Assembly: GCA_022414725.1 (NCBI GenBank)
Contig: CM039465.1
Location: 26,006,018 to 26,070,017, forward strand
Direction of reading: 5' to 3'
DNA: 64,000 nucleotides
Origin: Microglena sp. YARC
Lineage: Eukaryota; Chlorophyta; Chlorophyceae; Chlamydomonadales; Chlamydomonadaceae
Shown in pieces: positions 28,401-38,365 of the stretch (positions are counted from its first letter, which is position 1; every line of letters starts with the position of its first letter). The notes below the pieces were generated by a model. The model was not told the origin of the DNA and searched no databases. It worked only from the letters and a program-made list of their open reading frames with translations. A program made the position numbers and the translations under genes.

Positions 28401-29463
28401 ATTGCTACCTAGGCCCCCGTTTTGGCCTAAACTTCTGCTACCATGAGACTCCACTACACTGAGACTCCACTATACGGAGACTCCACTCCACTCAGACTCT
28501 CCTATACCCCCCCCCCCACCACCACAAACACACACACGGGTCCCAAATCACACAATTCGCCACCTGGAACCCACCCTCAGGCTACCCAGTCCAGGGCAAT
28601 TAATAATCAGGCTACCCAGTCCAGGGTAATCAATCATCAGGCTACCCAGTCCAGGGCTTTAATCCCCACTACCCATAGCGATCGCTACTTAGGACCCCAT
28701 TTTGACCAAACCATTCACTACCCTGAGAATCTACTATCCTAACCCCCCAGGGTCCTTACTCGCCCAAATCATCCAATTCACTACCTGCAACCCTCGAAAG
28801 GCTCCAAATCCTTGATTACTACCAGAAGACACCCTTTCTAAAGCAGCAAAGTACTCAGACCCAGTCCTTACCCCTGAATGCATCACCACTGCCCTGGCCT
28901 TGCTCTCCCACAATGGCATGGCAGACCCATGTGATAAGATTCACCATCTGTTGGATTCAACCTAGGTGATACAAACCAGTAGGGTATGCCCATCCATGAA
29001 ACACACTTTGTTCAGACTTCCATCAGAAGGCTGTCCGTATCTAAACACAACTCTTGCTCATGGGTACCAGAGGCGCTGACAGGGCATGCCTCACCTGATA
29101 CACACATCTCCGACCTTCATGCACAAATACTTGAGCTAAGAAATGCCCTCCAAGCTGAATTAGTATCAGACTACTTTTGAACTAAGTACTGCATTCCCTT
29201 GCCCACACTCAAACCCAGTGCAATTCGAGGCAGTACTCCTCACCACTCCACCCCACTCAACCACCCACCTGATCCTTCTTGTGGGCCTTGCGGTAAGCAG
29301 CGGTCCAAGCAAGCTTGGCGGGCCTCAGCCTGTTGTTGAACAGGGACCTGCATTTCTTGCTAAGGAACAGGAACTGCTGTCCGTCGATGCGGACGAACAC
29401 GACACCCCTACCGGGGTAGATCCTGAGACCGCTGAAGCGGCAGAGAGTTGTCTTTAAAACCAT
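25490..29463 (-). CDS. RPL24: 60S ribosomal protein eL24 (RPL24), three exons
   Basis: Structural protein of the large cytosolic ribosomal subunit. Exons on the minus strand: 29463-29269 (65 codons), 27072-26962 (37 codons), 25648-25490 (52 codons plus TAA); junctions are phase 0 with GT-AG ends, total 154 aa. The start [17 protein letters not shown], the F.FL..KC zinc-ribbon region, W..AYRK.HKKDQ, then RSIVGAS and the [19 protein letters not shown] junction are the family's hallmark segments in the right order. The C-terminus is Lys/Ala-rich, as usual. The family's second zinc-ribbon Cys appears as C39 in SKKCRS. Exons hold multi-kilobase introns, unusual for a ribosomal gene. A 5'UTR intron is possible, since 'tatgcgcag' precedes the ATG by 15 nt. 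Confidence 0.95.
25840..25955 (-). repeat. Two short copies of eL24 exon 3 acceptor edge
   Basis: 'agcggacctgataaaaaaga' (about 25848) and 'atggacctgataacatagaa' (about 25934) resemble 'ggcggacctgggaacataga' at the true acceptor (25648). They are only about 20 bp, so chance cannot be excluded. Confidence 0.35.
26236..26435 (+). mobile_element. Dispersed element C copy in eL24 intron 2
   Basis: Includes 'cactggagcacaaaactcag', 'aaatcgttgtttggaattca', 'gggcgggtccctttagccta' and 'cccctagactgtaaca'. Confidence 0.6.
27147..27210 (-). repeat. Copy of eL24 exon 2 5' edge inside intron 1
   Basis: About 60 bp repeats the first part of exon 2 (27030-27075): 'ggtggcgttcttgcc', 'gcgcttcctgcgggta', ending with an acceptor-like 'cacctgcaaat'. 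Same exon-edge duplication pattern as in the deacetylase gene, but on the other strand. Confidence 0.8.
28565..28665. repeat. 31-bp tandem repeat in eL24 intron 1
   Basis: Three units of 'caggctacccagtccagggc' followed by 'aattaataat' or similar. Confidence 0.8.
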
Positions 29464-31640
29464 ATTGGATGAAAACTGCGCATAGATTGAGAAATGGCAA
29501 GGAGGGATCAATCAGGGGGGGCAGGGGGGGGGCTAGATATGGCATTGGCACTTCTTCAGCGCGGATTTTATCGTCAGACCGGTAGGGGTATGGGAATCTT
29601 GCACAGTGCGCTAGGATAGATGCGCAAGTGAATGGAGGAATGGCAAGCATGGGGGCTACCAGCCTTCGGACGCTCAGGCCATTTCTTACTCGAATTCGGC
29701 GGCGGTACAATCAACTATTAAGCTTTGCTAATGCTAGTAGTGGCAATAAGGCAGCCGTGCAGAAAGTGAAAGTGAAAGTGAGGCCGACGCGAACAGCGGC
29801 GAGTTGACACGGGGTAGGTCGCGACAACAGACTCCTCTATCAATCGCGCAACTTCGGCTCACCTTTGCCCGTCCAAATACGAAGAGAGAGATGGTCGGTC
29901 TGCGCAGTCTATAACGCGTACTGGCTGTTTGGCGTCGTACTTCATTGTACTGCAGTTTGGGCCCCATTGGGCGTAGTCCCCCCCTGGCGCAGCGCAATGC
30001 GATTGAAGAAATGGCGACTTCAAATGGCAACTTCTTCATCTAACGACTTTCCGACTGCCGCATACAGGTTCCTATACTGTGCTTCTTATTTAAGTCCGAA
30101 GAAGTATAGTGCGGTACCAGTATTCAACAAGCTATAGCTGCCTTGCGTGTTACACAGCTACTTTGGCACCTACAAGTCGTATACCGGTATGTTCAAGTCC
30201 AGGGGTGGAACTGGGGAATTAGGCCTAAGGGTCAATACAGTTGCCTGTCCTCAATATTCAAGATAATTCAGAGGGCCTGGATACCGTTACCCTGGATTAT
30301 CAAGCACTGTAACCTCTTTATTGTGACCTCGTCCTCTGCGAACACGTAATGATGGACTTGGCATCAAAAAAAAAACTATCCTACAATATTTTAATCATTG
30401 AACTCAGAATGTTTCATCGCTCGTCTTTTATTCAATTGTTGTACCGGTATACATAACCTCGTACAAATCAAATGGTCCATGATTCTCTGTGAGTTTGGTT
30501 CTCGGCATTGCTTGTTTTTAAGGATTTGGGCCTAAACTTCAATAATCGACAGTGCTCGGTGCCCAGGTCTGGGGTTTAAGGAGATGCACGCTTTTGCTTA
30601 AAGTCTGGCTCAACCAATAAACTCATGTATCAGTCATATCTAGAGGTTGGGTTTGATTTTTTTTTTTTTAATCGACCCGCGTTGGGGGAAGATACTTTAA
30701 TGGAAGGATTGGCGGTCAAATACCTGAATATCCGAAAGGCTGCATCGAAACCATCCAGGTTGCATGTTAAATGTTTTTCGGGATTTCCAATACACAATTT
30801 AAAAAAAATGCCAAAAGCGGTGGCCAACCAATCTCTGAATAGCTAAAAGGGTTGGCCTGAATTCGAAATACGGTACGATAATAACTAAATATGCAAATCA
30901 GAGGCGGTGGCCTATGAACCAGATAGAAGTAGAACCTGACATCTGCAAGTCTTTAAACTGACTAACAGGGTACTGCATGACGCGCGCTAGCGTGCAAGGT
31001 TTGGTAGCGCGACTGCGATCGCAATTTCTATGCAATTAAAAAAAACTCTGGGCGCAGCGCGCAGATTTCTGTTTTCAGTTGAGTAAAAAGCGCAACCTAA
31101 AAGGAAGCAGTTGCGTCGACAGCTCAACCCAAAACGACAAAAATGAGTACCCTGCTGCCTTAACCGCTCAGTGAGTGTGCTCCCTGGTTTAAGTGCTTTT
31201 GTAGGGACGAATACCGGTAATAACAGCAACGCACTTGGAGCCCAACCAAGCTGTTAATATTCTTTGGCTTGGCTGCAATTTTGAAATTTCAGTCCGCCTG
31301 GATCTTACCTATCCCATGTCATTCTAGTGGTGCCAATACTAACCGATGCCAACCAATGCTCGAGCCAACAGTCTGTGACGACCAATACATGAAGAATCGT
31401 GCATGCCGCTGCTCCAGCCAAGCCACCACTCTACCAGTCGCTCGGAAACATTAGGTATCGCACGTGACCAATGCTCCAGAATCCGAAAACATATATCAGA
31501 CCTGAGAAAACGATGGCCAAATTCGCAAATAAACATCATAAGCGTGCTAAGTGCGATTAATCGTGTAAAACGCTGGTTCTTGGCGTTCAGAGAAGAGGTA
31601 TATATGGTAGATAGTGGGATCCACCTATCTCCACGGTGAC
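29464..31640. other. Intergenic, no gene seen
   Basis: Upstream of eL24 on its strand. No open frame resembles a known protein, and no repeat family from elsewhere in the window was recognised apart from short 'accggta' motifs (30182, 30446, 31212). The stretch nearest 29464 presumably holds the eL24 promoter. Confidence 0.35.
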
Positions 31641-31770
31641 ATACGTATGTATGCATGTTGTTACAATCCAGGGGTAGGCCAAATAGGCTGGAGGGGCTTG
31701 CCCAATCGTGAAAGGGGCTAAAACGAAAAAACACTAATGCTCTGGACTCCAAACAATCGTCGTACTGATA
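31640..31770 (-). mobile_element. Dispersed element C, inverted partial copy
   Basis: 'gttacaatccaggggtaggc', 'caaataggctggaggggctt' and 'gcccaatcgtg' are reverse complements of the element C right half; the copy ends near 'aaacaatcgtcg'. Confidence 0.6.
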
Positions 31771-31993
31771 GGTGACGTACTGAAATAAGTTACAGTTGGG
31801 GATTGACCTTGAGTCGTAGCATTACTGTACCCTTGTGAGATATCCAGTTGTGCGTAAACAAAACACAATGGAAGACCCCTCCACATCTCCTGGAAGTTGG
31901 GGATTGGGCTTCTCTTGGGACAACACTGGCCTGCCTGTGGCAATGTAACGTAATACTTCCAACATTCTTGCATACCATGGCTTACTGGCTCAG

Positions 31994-32178
31994 CAGGGTA
32001 CTTCAGGAGGACCCCCAGCTCTGCTGCGTGAGACTCAACCATTTGTTTAGCCTGCGTCCAACGTCGCAACGGACCCTACCTTCTGGTCAACGGACCCTCC
32101 CCACGCTGCGTCTGGTGACGCAACAGACCCTTCGGCGTTGCGCCTGCGACGGAGGACGCAGCGTCCTGAACAACCCTG
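31994..32178. mobile_element. hAT-like MITE with 8-bp target duplication
   Basis: Begins 'cagggtacttcaggaggacc' and ends 'gcgtcctgaacaaccctg'; the ends are inverted repeats. Flanks are 'tggctcag' (31986-31993) and 'tggctcac' (32179-32186), 7 of 8 identical, as expected for an hAT-type insertion. Internal GACGC/GCGTC palindromes match the trio at 20402-21077. Confidence 0.8.
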
Positions 32179-32342
32179 TGGCTCACACAATGCTGCGATT
32201 AACAGAAGACACTGCAGCATCTGAAATTCTAGCAAACGCTCAACAGCACCCCCACCCTGAAATACTCCAATAAAACTCACACCTCGCTAGGTACATGACA
32301 ACACGGATGCTAGTAAAGTGGTAGTTCTGTAAGAGGGAGCAG

Positions 32343-32550
32343 CATAGCTTTTCTTTCAAGCTACGAGAAACAGCTTCTAGGCAGCTCCCCTGGCAGGCTG
32401 TTCAGCCAAATCACAAGCAACATAGTGCACCTGGAAGCTGGCGTAACCAGCTTTCTAGAATTGCAGAAATTTGAGGGTATATCCCAGTGGCTTGCTCAGG
32501 GAGCTACCCAGAAGCTGCGAAGAAAAGCCAAAAAGAAAAGCCCTAGGGAA
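32343..32550. mobile_element. MITE family A, copy 3
   Basis: Left 'gcttttctttcaagctacga' with 'cagcttctaggcagctcc'; right 'gggagctacccagaagctgc' and 'gaaaagccaaaaagaaaagc' is inverse. About 205 bp, ending just before the putative mini-gene at 32556. Confidence 0.7.
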
Positions 32551-32555
32551 CCGGA

Positions 32556-32974
32556 ATGGCAGCTCTTACTACCGTACTACCATACACAACTAAATTTAAA
32601 ATACGCAAGCTGCTCCGTGAAAAAAGATACCATACGTCCAAGGACATCATCAACGTAAGTTTCGTGGCAATGCGCCGTGTGTTTTCAGACACTCTTCCAT
32701 CTAAACCAGAAACTGGAGCTGACATGGGTGGTGGTGGTGGTGGTGGTGGTGGTGTGCTGTGGTCTGGTGTGGTGTGGTGGTGGCGGTGGTGGTGGTGGTG
32801 GTGTGGTGGTGGTGGCTATGCGCGGTGTGTTTTCAGACACTCTTCCATCTAAACCAGAAGCTGGAGCCGACACACCAGGCGCCATGGCGAGTGTCTGGCA
32901 AGTGTCTCTCACCAACAAAATCTAGAGGCTGCGTTGCGGAACTGCTACAATTTTATGGCCTAACCTCTTCTTAA
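32556..32974 (+). CDS. Unrecognised two-exon mini-gene (doubtful)
   Basis: Exons 32556-32654 and 32837-32974 join in phase (AAC|GTAAGT donor; 'gtgttttcag' acceptor) to give 78 aa ending at TAA. The first 33 residues are strongly basic and hydrophilic (KFKIRKLLREKRYHTSKD). I recognise no family. The intron holds a second copy of the acceptor with about 40 bp of exon 2 (32667-32730), followed by GGT repeats, so two acceptors compete. Lies 57 bp from the convergent BAH-GATA stop codon. It could be a spurious frame or the tail of a larger gene. Confidence 0.3.
32667..32730 (+). repeat. Exon-edge copy at the 32.6-kb locus
   Basis: 'gtgtgttttcagacactctt' plus 'ccatctaaaccagaa.ctgg' occurs at 32677 and again at 32825. 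The two are separated by a (GGT)n tract (32727-32815). Confidence 0.85.
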
Positions 32975-33030
32975 TTTCATAAGCTTTATCAAATACTATC
33001 CGAATTTGATCACCAATCTCGCAGCCCCCT

Positions 33031-36000
33031 TCACTCCTCGCCATCAACACCCTCATCATCATCATCGTCTTGTCCAACAGCCCGTGTGAAGGCAGCAGCC
33101 TTTCTGGCGGCTTTTCGCTTAGGTCGATTCCCTGCTTCAACTGCCGCTGCCACCTCTTCCTTGATACCATAAGGATCCCCCTCCTCGTCGTCGTCCTCAT
33201 CGTAGTACTCGCCTTTCTGCTTGGTGGTGAAGCGATTTGAACCACTAGCACCGCGGCCTGCTTTGCTCGGGTTGTGGCCACGGCTGCTCCTCTTCACTCC
33301 GCGCTGCTTTTCCCTTCCATAGCGCACACCTGCGAATCAAACACAAGAGAAGACGATGCGGAGGTCAGATATGCTGATAGGGAGATATGAGGGTAGGGTG
33401 ATATGCTGGTAGGGAGATATGCGGGTAGGGAGATATGCTGATAGGGAGATATGAGGGTAGGGTGATATGCGGGTAGGGAGATATGCTGGCAGGGAGATAT
33501 GATGGTAGTGAGATATGATGGTAGTGAGATATGCTGTTATGGAGATATGACGCGAGGGAGATATGATGCTAGGGAGGATCCCATATGAATAATTTAACAC
33601 CCTATATGCATATTCAAACAACCCATATGCATCCCATACGCATATTCAAACACCCTATATGCATCCCATATGCATATTCAAACACCCTATATCCATATTT
33701 AAACACCCTTTATGCATCCCATATGCATATTCAAACACCCTATATCCATATTCAAACACCCTTTATGCATCCCATATGCATATTCAAACACCCTATATCC
33801 ATATTCAAACACCCTTTATGCATCCCATATGCATATTCAAACACCCTATATCCATATTCAAACACCCTTTATGCATCCCATATGCATATTCAAACACCCT
33901 ATATGCATCCCATATCTATAGTCAAACACCCTACATCCATATTTAAACACCCTTTATGCATCCCATATGCATATTCAAACACCCTATATGCATCCCATAT
34001 CCATATTCAAACACCCTATATCCATATTTTAACACCCTTTATGCATCCCATATGCATCTTCAAACACCCTATATGCATCCCATATGCATAGTCAAAGATC
34101 CCATCCCCCTTCAGCAATTGCTCTACCCTCGTGCCCGGAGATTTCCAGGTGATCAGACCTATCAGTACAATGGAAGAGAATCATGTACCTATCCAGACCA
34201 ATTGCTCTACCCTCGTGCCAGGAGATTTCCAGGTGCTCTGACCAATCAGTACACCAGAAGAGAATCATGTCCCTATTCAGACCAATTGCTCTACCCTCGC
34301 GCCAGGAGATTTCCAGGTGCTCTGACCAATCAGTACACCAGAAGAGAATCATGTTCCTATCCAGACCAATTGCTCTACCCTCGTGCCAGGAGATTTCCAG
34401 GTGAGCAGACCAACAAGTACACCAGAAGAGAATCATGTTCCTATCCAGACCAATTGCTCTACCCTCGTGCCAGGAGATTTCCAAGTGAGCAGACCAACAA
34501 GCACACTAGTAGAGAATCATGCTGGGGTTCAGTTAATCAGTACTTTTTCTTTTTAAGCCCTTCCTGCGCGTTTGGGCAAGTCCCTTTAGCCTATTTGGCC
34601 TAACCCTGGACTCCAACAACATACATGTTTCTATCCAGTCCCCGCACACTTACCGCAAGCATTGCACAACGTTTTGGGACCTGCGGAGGATGAGAGAGAT
34701 TACACAGGGTGTCAGGCAATAGTAAGGTTTTCTGGGGTATGATGGGTGGGTGGGTGTGTGGGGGGGAGGGAGTGGGTGGTGGTGGTGGTGGTGGTGTGGG
34801 GAGATGGGGGGGGGGGGGGCAGCCTCCACCACCATAAGTTTTGGGCTCAACTATAGAGAAAATAAACAACCATTAGGATGTAATCGGGGATGCTCCTATC
34901 ATTGATTCTTTGGGTTTGTTGTTTTCTCAACTTGCTTACAGTTTTCAAGACTTATGCGTTTTACACCAAGCCAACCCTCCTCAAACCTGATATATTAGGG
35001 TGTAATATATTCATGAGTTATCAGGCAGGGTTTGGAATTGGAAGCTCAGTGCAGAAGATTTCGAATGTCTATTGCCATTTTGTGTTTTAATATCGTACTC
35101 TCACCGCCCTCATGAACTGTCAGGTAGCCAGGCCCATAGGAGTCAAGCTAGCCCCCTTAAGTTAAAAGGATTAGAATGAGTAGCAAGAACACACATGAGG
35201 TCTAGGTCGATTCCCTTTAATTGTTGTCTTTATTGCCGATAAAGAGATGGTAAATTGATAGTGGATGATGGCGACAGTATGGCATTGTTTTCTTCAGAAG
35301 GAATGAATAAATTGAAATTATGTGGATGATACCTTTTGTACAATGCAAATACCAGCCAAGTCCCTTTACAATCAGAAAAGTACATGCTAAGGCTCACAAG
35401 GCAACTGTTAGTTGTCACACCCCACTCTACTCACCCAACTCCACCCACCCCACTCCGCACCCACCCCTCTACCCACCCCACCCCACTCCCTCACCCAACC
35501 CCCCCTCCACCCACCCACTCGAGACAAACCCACTCCACACAGCCCACAGCACTCATCGGTAGGACCTTCACGCCACTTGGGAGTTTGTGACGCCCCACAC
35601 TCCACAACACGTGCCACTTTCCTCACCCTCACAGCCCACTCACCTCACTCACCCACCCCACTCCCCTTTCCACACAGCCCACTCCCCTCACCCCACTCCC
35701 CCCACCACACTCACCGGTAGGACCCTCGCGCCACTGGGGAGTTTGTGTCGCTCCACACTCCACGCAACACATGCCCGGACCGCCACCAGGGACTCGCTGA
35801 GCAAGGATCTTCTCCTTGCTACCGACAACGGTATCAACAGCAGCACGGGGTACCCCCGCTGATGGGGGTCGAGCTGAGCCCCCCCTAGAGCGCTCTTCCG
35901 CGTCGTATGCCTCCTCCTCCTCCTCCTCGTAATTGTCCATCCCCCCCAAATCGTACTCGGGCTGGAGCTGGGGTCCGGGCATGAGCATCATACTACCAAT

Positions 36001-37194
36001 ACTGCCCCGTCCACTCATACCACCCAGCATGTCAGGCCCCCCGAGGGGTTCCCCTGCATCCCTGCCTGCACCTGCACCACTGCGGCCTCGATCCACCAAA
36101 CTGCCCACCCCACCCTTGACTCCAAACCCCATGCCAGGGTCCAAAGCGGCTATGTCCAAGGATGTCTGAACATCCATGGGAGGGAAAAAGGCATTGGTGT
36201 TGACACCCTGGGGGAGGCCCTCGTTCAGAGCTGCGCAAAGGCAGGGGAGGGTGGGTGGGTGAGGCAGGAGGGCGGGGGTGGGGGCAGTTTGTGTGTGTAT
36301 TTGTATTTGTGTTTGTGTGTGTGTGTGTGTTGTGTGTGTGTGGGGGGGGGGGGGGGGGGGGGGGGTCCAAAAGCGGCCATGTCCAAGGCTGTCCGGACAT
36401 CCATGGGAAGGGAAAAGGCATTGGTGTTAACACCCTGGGGAGACCCTCGTTCAGAGCTGCGCAAAGGCAGGGGGGGGGGGGAGGGGGGGTGGGTGAGGCA
36501 GCGAAAAGGGGGGGCATGGAGGCAGGGGAGCGGGGGCAGTTTGTGTGTATGTGTGAGTGTGTGTTTGTGTGTGTGTGTGTGTGTGTGCTTGGGGAGTGGA
36601 AAGAGGCGGCATAAGGAAATTTCAATCACTGTTGAGGAGGGTGCACGCGATACAAGTCATACATAGGGATGTCAATATCGTACTGGTCCCCAGGATTATC
36701 GGGCGATATATCATACGATATATTGATATACTGTACGATATAAGCCCCCCCCCGCCCTGGGGTATTTTCACACACCTTGGTTCTCACACCTCTTTATAAG
36801 CCCCCCCCCCCCCCCCCCCCTCCCCCCCCTGGGGTATTTCTCACACCTTGGTTCTCACACCTGTTTATAAGCCCCCCCCCCCCCCCCCCCTGGGTATTTC
36901 TCACACCTTGGTTCACACACCTGTTTTTAACCCCCCCCCCCCCCCCCCCCCCTGGGTATGTCTCACACCTTGGTTCACACACCTGTTTATAAGCCCCCCC
37001 CCCCCCTGGGTATGTCTCACACCTTGGTCCACACAGAAGTGCTACATCCTGTACCTCGGTATTTAGGGGTTGCTACATTAGAGCCTTTGGCGTTCGCATG
37101 TTTGGAGCGATCATCTTCATCTACATTGGTATGGATGCCTTCGACCCAAATAAGTGGGCGGTGAGTGTGGGAGAGAGTGTGTGTGTGAGAGTGT

Positions 37195-37225
<31 letters not shown>

Positions 37226-37978
37226 GGGGAGTGTGTATGTGTGGTGTGTGGTGTGCGTGTGGTGTGTGTGTGGGGGGGGGTGGGGGGGGGGTAAGTTGCC
37301 AGTAGCACCCCAAAGCTACTAGGAGTGCCATGGTGCTACAAAAGGTAATGGTTATTTCTAGGGACATTTGGGGGCAAAACAGTTGCCAGTAGCACCCCAA
37401 ATCCCCATGGCATGCAATTTGAGAAAGATATGACCCTTTTATTCCACTTTTCCCTACACGAGTTTTGGGTATTACCGGTAATACCAGGCCACCCAGAACT
37501 AACACTAGGAGCACCATGGTGCTACAAAAGGCAGTGGTTATTTCTAGGGACCGGCCTATCATATGATGTGGACCAAAGGCGAGCATGATATCATATGATA
37601 TCGTACAAATTGGATCGTAAGATATTGTATATAAATGGTAACTTTAGCAAAGTTAGACTGCCGGCATCATATGATTTAACTTTGCTGCTCCCAAGTTATT
37701 ACCCTTAAACTCACACGTACACTCACTGACCCCCCCCCCCAACCAACCAACCAAAAGAGCACCGTTCTTACCCATCCCTGCTGGAGTGGAGGTTCTGGTG
37801 AAGTGTAGCCCCCCTCACCCACCCATCCACACACGCACACCCACCCACCCATATAGAGCACCGTCCTTAACCATCTCTGCTGGAGTGTGGGTCTGGCGGA
37901 GTTTGCCCACCCCACCCACCCATTAAGACCAGCGTACTTACCCATCTCTGGTGGAGTGTAGGGTCTGGTGGAGTGTAG

Positions 37979-38013
<35 letters not shown>

Positions 38014-38307
38014 AGTGCCCACACACCCACATAAAGACCAGCGTACATACACATCTCTGCTGAAGTGTAGGGTCTGGTGGAGTGTAGCCCCCCCACCCCC
38101 ACCCCCCCACCCACACATAAAACCAGCGTACTTACACATCTCTGCTGAAGTGTAAGGTCTGAAGGAGCTTGTTTCTTGCAAAAAGTAGCCCCGGCAGAAG
38201 TACCAGTCATCCATGAAGGAGGCCATCGCACCAGAGGCCTGTAACACTCATGAAATTGATACGGCTGATGATGATGATGATGGTGATGGTGATGATGATG
38301 ATGTTGT

Positions 38308-38365
<58 letters not shown>

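Noticed and set aside
33585..34603. CRISPR-like appearance of regularly spaced repeats
   Set aside because: The 53-bp and 84-bp arrays are direct tandem repeats without unique spacers, in a eukaryotic intron.
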